NCBI GenBank assembly: GCA_022865865.1
Contig: JALHTN010000526.1
Coordinates: 1-19,606 of the forward strand
Source of the DNA: Anaerolineales bacterium
GTDB taxonomy: Bacteria; Chloroflexota; Anaerolineae; Anaerolineales; UBA4823
Length of the DNA: 19,606 bases
Direction: 5' to 3'
Below are positions 13,711 through 19,606 of this stretch, in pieces. Within the stretch, counting starts at the first letter, position 1, and every line of letters starts with the position of its first letter. Below the pieces are notes generated by a model. The model was not told the DNA's origin and did not search any database. It worked only from the letters and a program-made list of their open reading frames with translations. The translations under genes were made by a program, and so were the position numbers.

Positions 13711-14775
13711 TTATCCTTTGAGGAATTCCTCTAATGAATCCTTGCTAATGCGATAGGCATTCCCCAATTTACGAGCCTTCAAATCACCGGCTTCAATCGC
13801 AGCGACCACATCTTCCTCCGAAACACGTAGGGCAGTCGCGGCTTCGGATGGAGTCATAACATCCGACAACCCACCTGCTGGCTGACCACCACTTGGAGGT
13901 TGGCTTGCTCCGGCACCTGCAGCTGCGGAACCTGTCATCCCATTCAGAGAATCACTGAGCACCCGCCCCACACCCATACCGGCGCCAATCCCAGCGGTTA
14001 ATCCTGCACCACCACTGGGATTTTGAGCAGCATCCCGCATTGCATCTGCGGCCTGCAGCTGGGTATAGGTTTGCATATCCAGCATACCCATCGCCCTTAG
14101 CTCCTCAGCGGATTTACTGGAAGGCTTTAAATTGGAAATGTAGAACGATTTTAGTGATAATCCAATCGCTTCGAAATCAGGCTGTGATTTGGCACGCACC
14201 CCTGCCCCCAATTCCTCTGTTAAACCGATCAGCTGCGGAACATCTGAAGTAGCAGCAGTCTCGCCCAGCAGATCCTGGAGTTTCGAGAGCAGTATCGAGC
14301 GCATACGACTTTCAATCTCTATCGTATCGTAGGTGCCACGAGTCCCCACGATCTGCGTAACGAACTGCTGAACATCGTTCACCTGGAAGCTATAAGTGCC
14401 AAACCCTTGCAGCAAGGCAACCCCCAATCCCATATTGGGATTGCGGATAATGATCGGCTGTGGGGTTCCCCATTTTTCGTCCGCAAATTCCCGCATAGAA
14501 ACAAAATACACTTCCGCTGGGAAGGGGGTCTTATCGTTGAAAGCTTTCCCGATCAGGTTGATCAGCAGAGGAATATTAGCGGTTGTGATCGTATGCCGAC
14601 CAGGCCCAAAAACATCCAGTGCATTCCCATCACGGAAAAAGACCGCCGCCTGAGACTCACGCACGATCACCTGTGAGCCAATACGAAAATCTCCAGCACC
14701 GACCTCCGGGAAACGATGAACGATCTCATCATCCATCTCATTCGGGTATTCAATTACGTCAAAAATTCTTGCCAT
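13711..14775 (-). CDS. SPFH-domain protein (YdjI/virion-core-like) with C-terminal excisionase-type helix-turn-helix
   Basis: A 354-residue protein with three parts. Residues 1-225 are an SPFH/Band-7 domain of the YdjI or 'virion core protein' type: early IEYPNEMDDEIVHRFP, then SQVIVRESQAAVFFRDG and the DVFGPGRHTITTANIP turn. Residues 250-303 are low-complexity, rich in Gly, Ala, Ser and Pro. Residues 306-354 form a small helix-turn-helix, MTPSEAATALRVSEEDVVAA then a wing and YRISKDSLEEFL, like excisionase/HTH_17 domains. In YdjI-type relatives I know, this end usually carries a zinc ribbon instead. No membrane anchor is visible. ATG 14775 is preferred (AGGAG 8 nt upstream); GTG 14778 just before it is also possible. 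It follows the coiled-coil gene by 53 bp in one operon. The HTH may bind peptide or protein rather than DNA. Confidence 0.82.
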   Translation of the reverse strand: MARIFDVIEYPNEMDDEIVHRFPEVGAGDFRIGSQVIVRESQAAVFFRDGNALDVFGPGRHTITTANIPLLINLIGKAFNDKTPFPAEVYFVSMREFADEKWGTPQPIIIRNPNMGLGVALLQGFGTYSFQVNDVQQFVTQIVGTRGTYDTIEIESRMRSILLSKLQDLLGETAATSDVPQLIGLTEELGAGVRAKSQPDFEAIGLSLKSFYISNLKPSSKSAEELRAMGMLDMQTYTQLQAADAMRDAAQNPSGGAGLTAGIGAGMGVGRVLSDSLNGMTGSAAAGAGASQPPSGGQPAGGLSDVMTPSEAATALRVSEEDVVAAIEAGDLKARKLGNAYRISKDSLEEFLKG

Positions 14776-14828
14776 CACCTTTTCTCCTACTGAATAATTC
14801 TGGATTTACCTATCCCTGGTCTGCTTGC

Positions 14829-15362
14829 CTATCCTGCCAATCCCAGGATAACATTCTCGCGGTCGTCGAATGCCTGAATGCATTCCTCAGCTTTTGTCTC
14901 CAGATGGCGGATCGCGGCTGGCAGCCCTTCCGTACCAACTGATGATTCAACGTTATCTATTGCACGATCGATTTCATCAACAAGATCGAGCATCGAAGAA
15001 TCATACTCGTAGATAAGTGTTAATTCATCTTCATTTACATTGACCGCGTCAAAAAGCCCTGAGTATCCTCGGCTGGCAGTCTTAATCCGGTCGGCAAAAG
15101 TGCGCAGTTTGATAGCTGTCGCCTCCAGGTCATCCACGTACTTAATTTCACCCTGGCTGATGAAATCTCTCTGCAATCGAGAAACCCGACTTTCCAGCTC
15201 ACGGAACTGGTCGAACAGGTATTCACGGAGCAATTTGTCTGAATCGCGTCTCTTTTGGCGTTCAATATAGCCACCAAATCCAGGGACCTTGTTCAATATT
15301 TTCTTAATTGGATCCATGTCTTCTGTTACTTTGCCGTATATTTGTTCTTTTTCATCGACCAT
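14829..15362 (-). CDS. Helical/coiled-coil protein of unknown function, SPFH operon partner
   Basis: A 177-residue protein with no signal peptide or membrane segment. After a short N-terminal tail it shows VPGFGGYIERQKRRDSDKLLRE (25-46) and then long charged helices (about 40-125 and 130-172) with heptad-like hydrophobic spacing, consistent with a helical bundle or coiled coil. It is acidic toward the C-terminus. I recognise no family. ATG 15362 has AAGGAG 6 nt upstream on the minus strand, and the operon promoter lies about 45-75 bp upstream. It is the first gene of the operon and the SPFH-HTH gene follows 53 bp later, so the two products probably act together, perhaps in an SPFH scaffold. 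That role is inferred from position only. Confidence 0.75.
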   Translation of the reverse strand: MVDEKEQIYGKVTEDMDPIKKILNKVPGFGGYIERQKRRDSDKLLREYLFDQFRELESRVSRLQRDFISQGEIKYVDDLEATAIKLRTFADRIKTASRGYSGLFDAVNVNEDELTLIYEYDSSMLDLVDEIDRAIDNVESSVGTEGLPAAIRHLETKAEECIQAFDDRENVILGLAG

Positions 15363-15406
15363 CGCTGACTCCTTATTAATTGTAAATTCTTATGGCTAGC
15401 ACCTCG

Positions 15407-15435
15407 ATTATAGCCTTAGTTCATCCCATTTGCAA
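15407..15435 (-). promoter_or_regulatory. Sigma70-type promoter of the coiled-coil/SPFH operon
   Basis: On the minus strand TTGCAA (15435-15430) and a perfect TATAAT (15412-15407) are separated by 17 nt. The start near 15400 gives a leader of about 38 nt to the ATG at 15362. Confidence 0.65.
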
Positions 15436-15470
15436 CCTGGGTTATCATTTCTGTGTGGAAAAACAGGAAG

Positions 15471-15499
15471 ATGACAGTTTTTTTCAGCCCATATATAAT
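15471..15499 (+). promoter_or_regulatory. Sigma70-type promoter of the Nudix gene
   Basis: ATGACA (15471-15476) and a perfect TATAAT (15494-15499) are separated by 17 nt that include a run of seven T. The start near 15506 gives a leader of about 60 nt. It is divergent from the SPFH operon promoter, with 35 bp between the two -35 boxes. Confidence 0.65.
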
Positions 15500-15565
15500 A
15501 TATGTATCCTTCTTCTCATGAGAACCATTAGATCAGCTGCAATTTATTCAAACTAAGGATTCCCC

Positions 15566-16090
15566 ATGCCAAGCTCTGATCAAAAAATCACTCTTGACCG
15601 CTACCTGCTGATTCCCAGAACCTTGATATTCCTGACCAGAGGTGAGAGCATCTTGCTCTTAAAAGGAGGCCCAGATAAACGCCTCTGGGCGGGACTTTAT
15701 AATGGATTAGGAGGTCACGTTGAACGTGGTGAAGACATCCTTTCAGCAGCTTATCGTGAACTTTCTGAGGAAACTGGTTATGAGATCAATAACCTTTGGC
15801 TCTGTGGATTGATCACCATCGATACCGGAGATGACATCGGAGTGGGGATTTTTGTAATGCGAGGTGATATCCCTGCCCGAAATATCGACCACAGCAATGA
15901 ACTACCTCCCTCACCTGAAGGCAGTCTGGAATGGATCCCAATCAACCAGGTGAATAGTTTGCCCCTTGTTGAAGATCTAGCTGTGCTGCTTCCAAGGGTC
16001 TTAGGAGCTCAGCGGGGGGACGCACCATTTTCCGCTCATTATATGTACGACGATAACGATCGTTTGATGATCCTTTTCCGTGACCCGTGA
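15566..16090 (+). CDS. Nudix (NUDIX) hydrolase
   Basis: A 174-residue Nudix hydrolase, expected to cleave a nucleoside diphosphate linked to another group. The Nudix box is complete and matches G-x5-E-x7-R-E-U-x-E-E-x-G-U: it runs from G50 (GHVERGED) through REL-S-EETGY (64-72). The preceding ILLLKGGPDKRLWAGLYNGLGG looks like MutT/8-oxo-dGTPase-like members, which often use a tryptophan-aromatic patch for base recognition. After the Nudix fold (to about residue 145) there is a C-terminal tail, FSAHYMYDDNDRLMILFRD. ATG 15566 has AAGGAT about 5 nt upstream. It has its own promoter and reads away from the SPFH operon. The substrate (oxidised nucleotide, ADP-ribose or other) cannot be decided from the motif. 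Confidence 0.92.
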   Translation: MPSSDQKITLDRYLLIPRTLIFLTRGESILLLKGGPDKRLWAGLYNGLGGHVERGEDILSAAYRELSEETGYEINNLWLCGLITIDTGDDIGVGIFVMRGDIPARNIDHSNELPPSPEGSLEWIPINQVNSLPLVEDLAVLLPRVLGAQRGDAPFSAHYMYDDNDRLMILFRDP

Positions 16091-16211
16091 ACTTCAGAAA
16101 AAAAAGTTCACTTCGTGCAACCAAAAGTCGATTTTTCCGTATTAATTAATAGAGGTTGAAATATTGGTATTAGGGTCGGAAGGAATCAATCAATTTTCAC
16201 GGGAGTGAAGG

Positions 16212-16445
16212 ATGACTCAAGCAAGTATAACCACCGAACAAGTTCCCTGGTATTTATGGCCATTTTGGGCCGTATGGCGATTGCTCACCTGGATCGTTAA
16301 ATTAACCGGTCGATTAATCGCCATCATTTTAGGCTTTGCGATGATTATCATTGGTGCCATTCTATGCATCACTGTGATCTTACTGCCACTGGGAATCCCC
16401 CTGATTGTTTTCGGATTTCTGCTCACCATGCGCGGTCTTTTTTAA
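16212..16445 (+). CDS. Small membrane protein of unknown function (77 aa)
   Basis: A 77-residue protein with an aromatic N-terminus (VPWYLWPFWAVWRLLTW, 11-27), probably lying at the membrane surface, then two closely spaced helices (about 34-56 and 58-74) with a Pro-Leu-Gly-Ile-Pro break between them. The final RGLF is charged and short. GGGAGTGAAGG at 16201-16211 is a good ribosome site for ATG 16212, which supports a real gene. It stands 121 bp after the Nudix gene and faces the convergent rsmD gene. No family is recognised beyond a general two-helix membrane protein. The 168 bp between it and rsmD hold no gene that I can support. Confidence 0.65.
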   Translation: MTQASITTEQVPWYLWPFWAVWRLLTWIVKLTGRLIAIILGFAMIIIGAILCITVILLPLGIPLIVFGFLLTMRGLF

Positions 16446-16613
16446 TCCACTAATCAGACCTGAAGTAGAGACTCTCGCTCAAAGAATGCAAGCGTTACGC
16501 CGCGGTTTCTGGGGTAATATCTCGCGGGGGAGAAACCAGCATCCAATCACGGATCAATGGGTTGAACCTGCGAAGTGGAGAGTTTCTGGGGGCCTAAGTA
16601 TTCATACACCCAT

Positions 16614-17168
16614 TCAATCAGGTTCGACGTAGAAGAATACCAGAAGTGTACTTCCGTAAGCCCGGCGGTCAAACTCAGTCAGATGATTAAGATTGAGGGC
16701 AGATAATTCTCGGGGATGAATCTGTACAATCACCCATCCATCTGGAGATAACCAATCCAGGTGAGCATCCAGATTCTCTAATGCCTGCAGCCACAATCCT
16801 TTATATTGAGGAGGCGCGATATAAATGTAATCGAACTGATCCTTTGCTGGTTCGTGCAGGAAGGTAAAAGCATCACCATGGATAACCATCGCGCGATCCG
16901 CGAGTTGGGTAAGCTGAAGATTAGAATGCACCGTTTTGATAGCCCTTCGATTGACATCGATAAATAACGCAGATTCTGCTCCCCTACTCAAAGCTTCAAT
17001 CCCAACACTACCCGTACCAGCGAACATATCCAAAAATGTTGAATTTTGGACCTCTGGTCCAATGATGTTAAATAAGGATTCCTTTACCCGGTCTGTGATC
17101 GGACGGGTAATATCACCCGGTACGGAACCTAACCTGCGACCTTTTGCGCTTCCCGAGATAACTCGCAT
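16614..17168 (-). CDS. rsmD: RsmD-family 16S rRNA methyltransferase
   Basis: A 184-residue methyltransferase of the RsmD family, which in E. coli makes m2G966 of 16S rRNA. The N-terminal MRVISGSAKGRRL and RPITDRVKESLFNII (22-36) are diagnostic. SAM motif I is FLDMFAGTGSVGIEALSRGA (45-64), with FIDVNRRAI after it. The catalytic motif normally reads N/D-P-P-Y/F but here is APPQY (118-122, in IYIAPPQYKGLW): the acidic or amide residue is replaced by alanine. I recall similar motifs in Chloroflexota relatives, so this may be a lineage feature rather than inactivation. ATG 17168 has no Shine-Dalgarno site, and an in-frame stop lies shortly upstream. It is 63 bp downstream of the UroD-family gene on the same strand. 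Confidence 0.88.
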   Translation of the reverse strand: MRVISGSAKGRRLGSVPGDITRPITDRVKESLFNIIGPEVQNSTFLDMFAGTGSVGIEALSRGAESALFIDVNRRAIKTVHSNLQLTQLADRAMVIHGDAFTFLHEPAKDQFDYIYIAPPQYKGLWLQALENLDAHLDWLSPDGWVIVQIHPRELSALNLNHLTEFDRRAYGSTLLVFFYVEPD

Positions 17169-17231
17169 AACACAACCGGCGACCGAAGTGTCTCGATCGC
17201 CGAATTAGTTCTCCTTAAATTGTCGGGGGAA

Positions 17232-18224
17232 TCACCCCTCGACACTCTGACGAGCTGCAATAATGTTCCCCCGCGGAACGATGGTTGGCATAACGCAGCC
17301 TGTACCCAAGATCAAACCACGCCCTCCAGTCTGTTGGATTGCATCCAGTGCCTCAGCCTTCACTTGCCCTGGTGTCCCCAAAACCATTGTCTCTTGACGG
17401 CGCAAACCTCCGCAAAGTGCACCTGAGAATTTCTGCCTGGCTTCTGCTAAAGTGGGTGGGGTTTCCCGATCATGCCAGTTGATCATCGCGAATGGGTAAT
17501 CTAAGAATTGATCGAACATTACATTTTTGCCGTGCAAGTGAAGCATGTTGAACCTGTATTGCTGGGCAGGCTCCAGGGCTTGTTGGTCAAATGTTCTTCC
17601 AAATTCATCATATTCCTGTTCAGAAAATAGACCATACTGAGCGTGTTGAACAGCATAGAATATGCCGTCAATTCCTGTTTCCTGCCCTGCTTCAATAAAC
17701 CGTTGAATACTTTCTGTGATAGTCTGCAAACCAGCTTTTAACTGATCAGGATATCGACGAAGATGAACCGAGAGATTGTCAGCACCTACCAGGTTCTTTG
17801 CCTGTGCTAGCGGGCTGAAAACAGTCTGGATAACCGGGACATCATTACCTAATTCAGATACAATGATGCGCATACATTCAAGCTGAGCAGCTAGAAAGCC
17901 TTCATTAGGATCTAGGGGAGCGAGTTTTTCCCAATCATTCGGATTCTGGATCACCCGGTGGGTATAAGCACGCGTTCCTTCTGGAGCTCCTCGCCACTCA
18001 TCTATTGCCCCCCAATCCTTGATACAAAAAGACGAGGCGGGTGTGATCTTCACCAGGTCAAAATCATAGCTGCGTTGTAAATCGATTGCCGCTCGAGCCA
18101 GGTTCGTTGGAGATTGATCATCTACTGGAAAATGCCGCCAAAGTGCCACCGCTGGGCGATCAACTACGTCATTGGTGATGCTTGCTTCAATGCGTTCACG
18201 GTGATCCATTACGATTGAGACCAT
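17232..18224 (-). CDS. Uroporphyrinogen decarboxylase (URO-D) family protein, not HemE
   Basis: A 330-residue protein with the URO-D TIM-barrel pattern: an N-terminal DRPAVALWRHFP in place of HemE's arginine-rich substrate loop, an LHGKNVMFDQFLDYP strand-helix, NWHDRETPPTLAEAR, a GGLRRQETM turn, and the closing GRGLILGTGCVMPTIVPRGNI that is typical of the superfamily. True HemE has a conserved RQAGRY motif, which is absent, so a role in a methyl-transfer (MtaA-like) or other reaction is as likely. The ATG at 18224 is chosen because GGAGG lies 7 nt upstream. The TTG at 18245 in the same frame has no site. The gene overlaps the end of the TPR gene by 16 bp, which implies coupled translation. 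The substrate is unknown. Confidence 0.82.
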   Translation of the reverse strand: MVSIVMDHRERIEASITNDVVDRPAVALWRHFPVDDQSPTNLARAAIDLQRSYDFDLVKITPASSFCIKDWGAIDEWRGAPEGTRAYTHRVIQNPNDWEKLAPLDPNEGFLAAQLECMRIIVSELGNDVPVIQTVFSPLAQAKNLVGADNLSVHLRRYPDQLKAGLQTITESIQRFIEAGQETGIDGIFYAVQHAQYGLFSEQEYDEFGRTFDQQALEPAQQYRFNMLHLHGKNVMFDQFLDYPFAMINWHDRETPPTLAEARQKFSGALCGGLRRQETMVLGTPGQVKAEALDAIQQTGGRGLILGTGCVMPTIVPRGNIIAARQSVEG

Positions 18225-18616
18225 ATTTGATCCTCCAGGTTCCAATCCCCGGTGGTCAGCTCGTTGATATGTGCCAGGGTAAGCCTGCGCATCATCTCTG
18301 ATTGTGAGTGATGTTCAAGTTTCCCTTGCAAGATTAAATCCATTGTCTTCTCAAAGTACTCGATTGCTTCCTGGGTCTTGCCTTGTGATTTCATGACTAA
18401 ACCCATGCCGTACTTTGCATCCACTGACTCCGGGGAAAAAGAGATTGCCCGGCGAAAATCTGATTCAGCTTTTTCCTGTTCTCCCCGAGCATGATAAGCC
18501 CACCCCCGCTGAATAAAGCTATTATGATCACTTGGATCCTTAATTTCATCCGGATCTCGCACTGGGATTTCCTTAACTTCGCTGCTCTTCTTTTTAAATG
18601 GGTTCCATAATCTCAT
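18209..18616 (-). CDS. TPR-repeat protein, coupled to the URO-D-family gene
   Basis: A 135-residue soluble protein. After a basic N-terminus (MRLWNPFKKK) it carries two tetratricopeptide repeats: about 32-65 (NSFIQRGWAYHARGEQEKA, with the W/G/Y/A/F pattern) and 66-98 (AKYGMGLVMKSQGKTQEA). A helical C-terminal part follows (104-128). TPR domains mediate protein-protein contact. ATG 18616 has AGGAG 10 nt upstream on the minus strand. Its last 16 bases overlap the start of the URO-D-family gene, so the two proteins are probably made together and may be partners. No catalytic residues are evident. Confidence 0.8.
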   Translation of the reverse strand: MRLWNPFKKKSSEVKEIPVRDPDEIKDPSDHNSFIQRGWAYHARGEQEKAESDFRRAISFSPESVDAKYGMGLVMKSQGKTQEAIEYFEKTMDLILQGKLEHHSQSEMMRRLTLAHINELTTGDWNLEDQIWSQS

Positions 18617-18820
18617 TGTTTACGCTCTCCTGAAGGCAGTACATGGTGATGTAAATAGTATAGCAAATATTTTTCATATCTGGTCGTGATCATGATTAAT
18701 GTAGATAGTTCAATCTAGGATCTAATTATTCGAACGAAATCACCTTTGTGTTTATGAGGTTTGATCACCTTCTATCGCGAGACTAGATTTTCGGTTCTCA
18801 ATAAAGTTTTCTAATAAATC

Positions 18821-19201
18821 TCAAGCAAATTCATCATAACTAACTGCAAAGTCATCTTGCCTGGGCATCAATTCAGGCATATCCTCCAGGACATCAACGA
18901 TTTCATATTTTAATTCCGCCATTAAGGGCGGTAGGGGAACGTTTGCTGGTGGTAAGAACCTGGGGGGAAATGGCGGCGTTTGCCTGTCCAGTTTTTGAAA
19001 ATTGTCCGCTCGTCTGCGAAGGATGCGGTTATCTTTATTCAACCAACCGACATAGCGACCATAAACCGAGTACACTTGATTGTCTTCCGTCACCCACCCA
19101 ATCCAATCGCCATTCTGATTATACACATAAGGAAAGCTCAGATATCCTCCTGTATCTCCGGAGGTTGTGTAAATCGGAATCGCCCTCGGTGGTTTAGCCA
19201 T
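18821..19201 (-). CDS. Small beta-repeat protein of unknown function (126 aa)
   Basis: A 126-residue protein with no signal peptide or membrane helix. The N-terminal half has three similar units of about 17 residues: IYTTSGDTGGYLS (10-22), VYNQNGDWIGWVTE (26-39) and VYSVYGRYVGWLNK (43-56). Each has a strand, a turn with glycine and a following G-[YW]-[LV]. This resembles beta-flower or propeller-like repeat folds. A proline-rich linker follows (PPFPPRFLPPANVPLPPL, 76-93), then an acidic tail (EDMPELMPRQDD). I recognise no characterised family. ATG 19201 has no ribosome site; a TATAAT lies 9 nt upstream, which suggests a leaderless transcript. A 204-bp non-coding gap separates it from the TPR gene. 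Confidence 0.6.
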   Translation of the reverse strand: MAKPPRAIPIYTTSGDTGGYLSFPYVYNQNGDWIGWVTEDNQVYSVYGRYVGWLNKDNRILRRRADNFQKLDRQTPPFPPRFLPPANVPLPPLMAELKYEIVDVLEDMPELMPRQDDFAVSYDEFA

Positions 19202-19210
19202 GTTTATTAA

Positions 19211-19216
19211 ATTATA
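19211..19216 (-). promoter_or_regulatory. TATAAT -10 box just before the 126-aa gene (possible leaderless start)
   Basis: The minus strand reads TATAAT (19216-19211), then 9 nt to the ATG. A transcript would start within 1-3 nt of the start codon. The region 16-18 bp upstream gives no good -35 box, so the call rests on the -10 box and its position. Confidence 0.35.
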
Positions 19217-19266
19217 CCTGCAGAATCAAAGATTTTTGAGGGTGTCGGTAATCAAAGGTTGCCGGT

Positions 19267-19605
19267 TCATTCTACATCACCATAAGTCCAATAACGATTA
19301 ATAAAGAAATTCCAGAACATAACTACGATGACTGCAACTGCCAGGGCGAGATTGTTTGCCAGAAACTCCGCCGTGATGAAACCTACTGGGAGGAAAGCTA
19401 AATCCGTAAAAATTCGGTTAAATAATGGTTCCAAGAGAGCGATGATCGGGACACGGATCAATAATCCGAGGATGCTTACAAAAGAGAATTGGAATAATTG
19501 CCGCCCGAGAGGTTTTGATCTCGAATCTGGATACGTCCAGTAGCGATTCCAGGTGAAATTGCTGATTATCGCAGCGATAAATGAAAAAACACTAGCCCAT
19601 ACAGC
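19267..19605 (-). CDS. GtrA-family membrane protein (5' end outside window)
   Basis: The minus-strand frame is open from the window edge (first full codon at 19605) to TAG at 19267, giving 113 residues. The pattern is that of GtrA-like proteins, which are four-helix membrane proteins involved in moving polyprenyl-linked sugars: a helix ending NFTWNRYWTYPDS, then GRQLFQFSFVSILGLLIRVP, two more helices and the C-terminal NFFINRYWTYGD. Both copies of the N-x-x-[WF]-N-R-Y-W-T-Y motif, one after helix 2 and one at the end, are normal for the family. An internal TTG (19461) is not a credible start, as the family pattern continues upstream. Glycosyltransferase partners, if present, would lie beyond the window. 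Confidence 0.85.
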   Translation of the reverse strand, partial: AVWASVFSFIAAIISNFTWNRYWTYPDSRSKPLGRQLFQFSFVSILGLLIRVPIIALLEPLFNRIFTDLAFLPVGFITAEFLANNLALAVAVIVVMFWNFFINRYWTYGDVE

Positions 19606-19606
19606 G

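Noticed and set aside
16087..16111. 8-bp inverted repeat over the Nudix stop codon, as a terminator
   Set aside because: The loop is an A run and the sequence after it (ttcgtgcaac) has no T tract in either direction.
16405..16632. Plus-strand frame of 75 codons after the small membrane protein
   Set aside because: Overlaps the end of a better gene and the rsmD stop region; no ribosome site and no recognisable fold.
17221..17243. Hairpin around the stop of the URO-D-family gene as an intrinsic terminator
   Set aside because: The stem contains a bulge, and on the minus strand only AATTT follows; too weak, and rsmD continues on the same strand.
17232..18224. Calling the URO-D-family gene hemE
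   Set aside because: The RQAGRY substrate motif of true uroporphyrinogen decarboxylase is absent and no other heme genes are adjacent.
1..19606. CRISPR arrays, insertion sequences, att sites or phage genes
   Set aside because: No regularly spaced repeats, transposase or integrase frames, or flanking inverted repeats were seen.

Overview
The window (about 47-50% GC by eye) looks like chromosomal DNA from an anaerobic or facultative member of the Chloroflexota, most likely an Anaerolineae-type bacterium. That placement is an inference from gene style: a LiaS/LiaR-like two-component pair, a Rieske/cytochrome b6-type complex beside a membrane-bound HdrD-like protein, an SPFH protein with a C-terminal helix-turn-helix, an RsmD with an APPQY active-site motif, and several unrecognised small proteins. 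I see no plasmid, phage or insertion-sequence genes and no CRISPR array.

Layout, left to right. (1) 1-2671, plus strand: the tail of a CBS-domain protein, then a probable operon of GNAT acetyltransferase, HisKA_3-type sensor kinase and NarL-type response regulator. (2) 2863-7752, plus strand: a five-gene respiratory operon. It encodes a cytochrome b6-type protein with an N-terminal CXXCH extension, a PetD-like subunit IV, a Tat-type Rieske protein, a 646-residue fusion of a NarI/HdrE-like cytochrome b domain with 2x[4Fe-4S] and two CCG domains (HdrD/EMO architecture), and an FrhB-like protein with two [4Fe-4S] motifs. A strong hairpin lies 36 bp past the last stop. (3) 8047-9021: a broken polytopic membrane acyltransferase-like gene with two compensating frameshifts, each at a run of five G. 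(4) 9100-10503: a SAM methyltransferase (plus), then an SCP2-like lipid-binding protein and tRNA-Leu(GAG), both on the minus strand with their own terminators; the tRNA has a near-consensus sigma70 promoter. (5) 10612-13652, plus strand: plsX-fabF with a 4-bp overlap (membrane lipid synthesis), then a divergent NERD-like membrane protein, closed by a bidirectional terminator. (6) 13711-15362, minus strand: a coiled-coil protein and an SPFH-HTH protein in one operon, divergent from a Nudix hydrolase (15566-16090, plus); both sides have recognisable promoters. (7) 16212-19606: a small membrane protein (plus), then on the minus strand RsmD, a UroD-family protein coupled to a TPR protein, a small beta-repeat protein and the end of a GtrA-family protein.

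How the parts may work together. The region 2863-7752 is the most interesting. Its first three genes make a b6f-like quinol-oxidising complex (split cytochrome b, heme c_i cysteine, Rieske protein) but there is no separate cytochrome f or c1. The only c-heme site is a CXXCH placed between a signal peptide and an extra membrane helix at the N-terminus of cytochrome b. The next two genes, coupled to the Rieske gene by a GTGA overlap, encode a membrane-bound HdrD-type module and an FrhB-type flavoprotein candidate. I infer one membrane electron-transfer assembly that links a soluble donor (flavin, ferredoxin, F420 or ETF; which one cannot be told here) to menaquinone and an external acceptor. Most other genes are housekeeping or poorly known.
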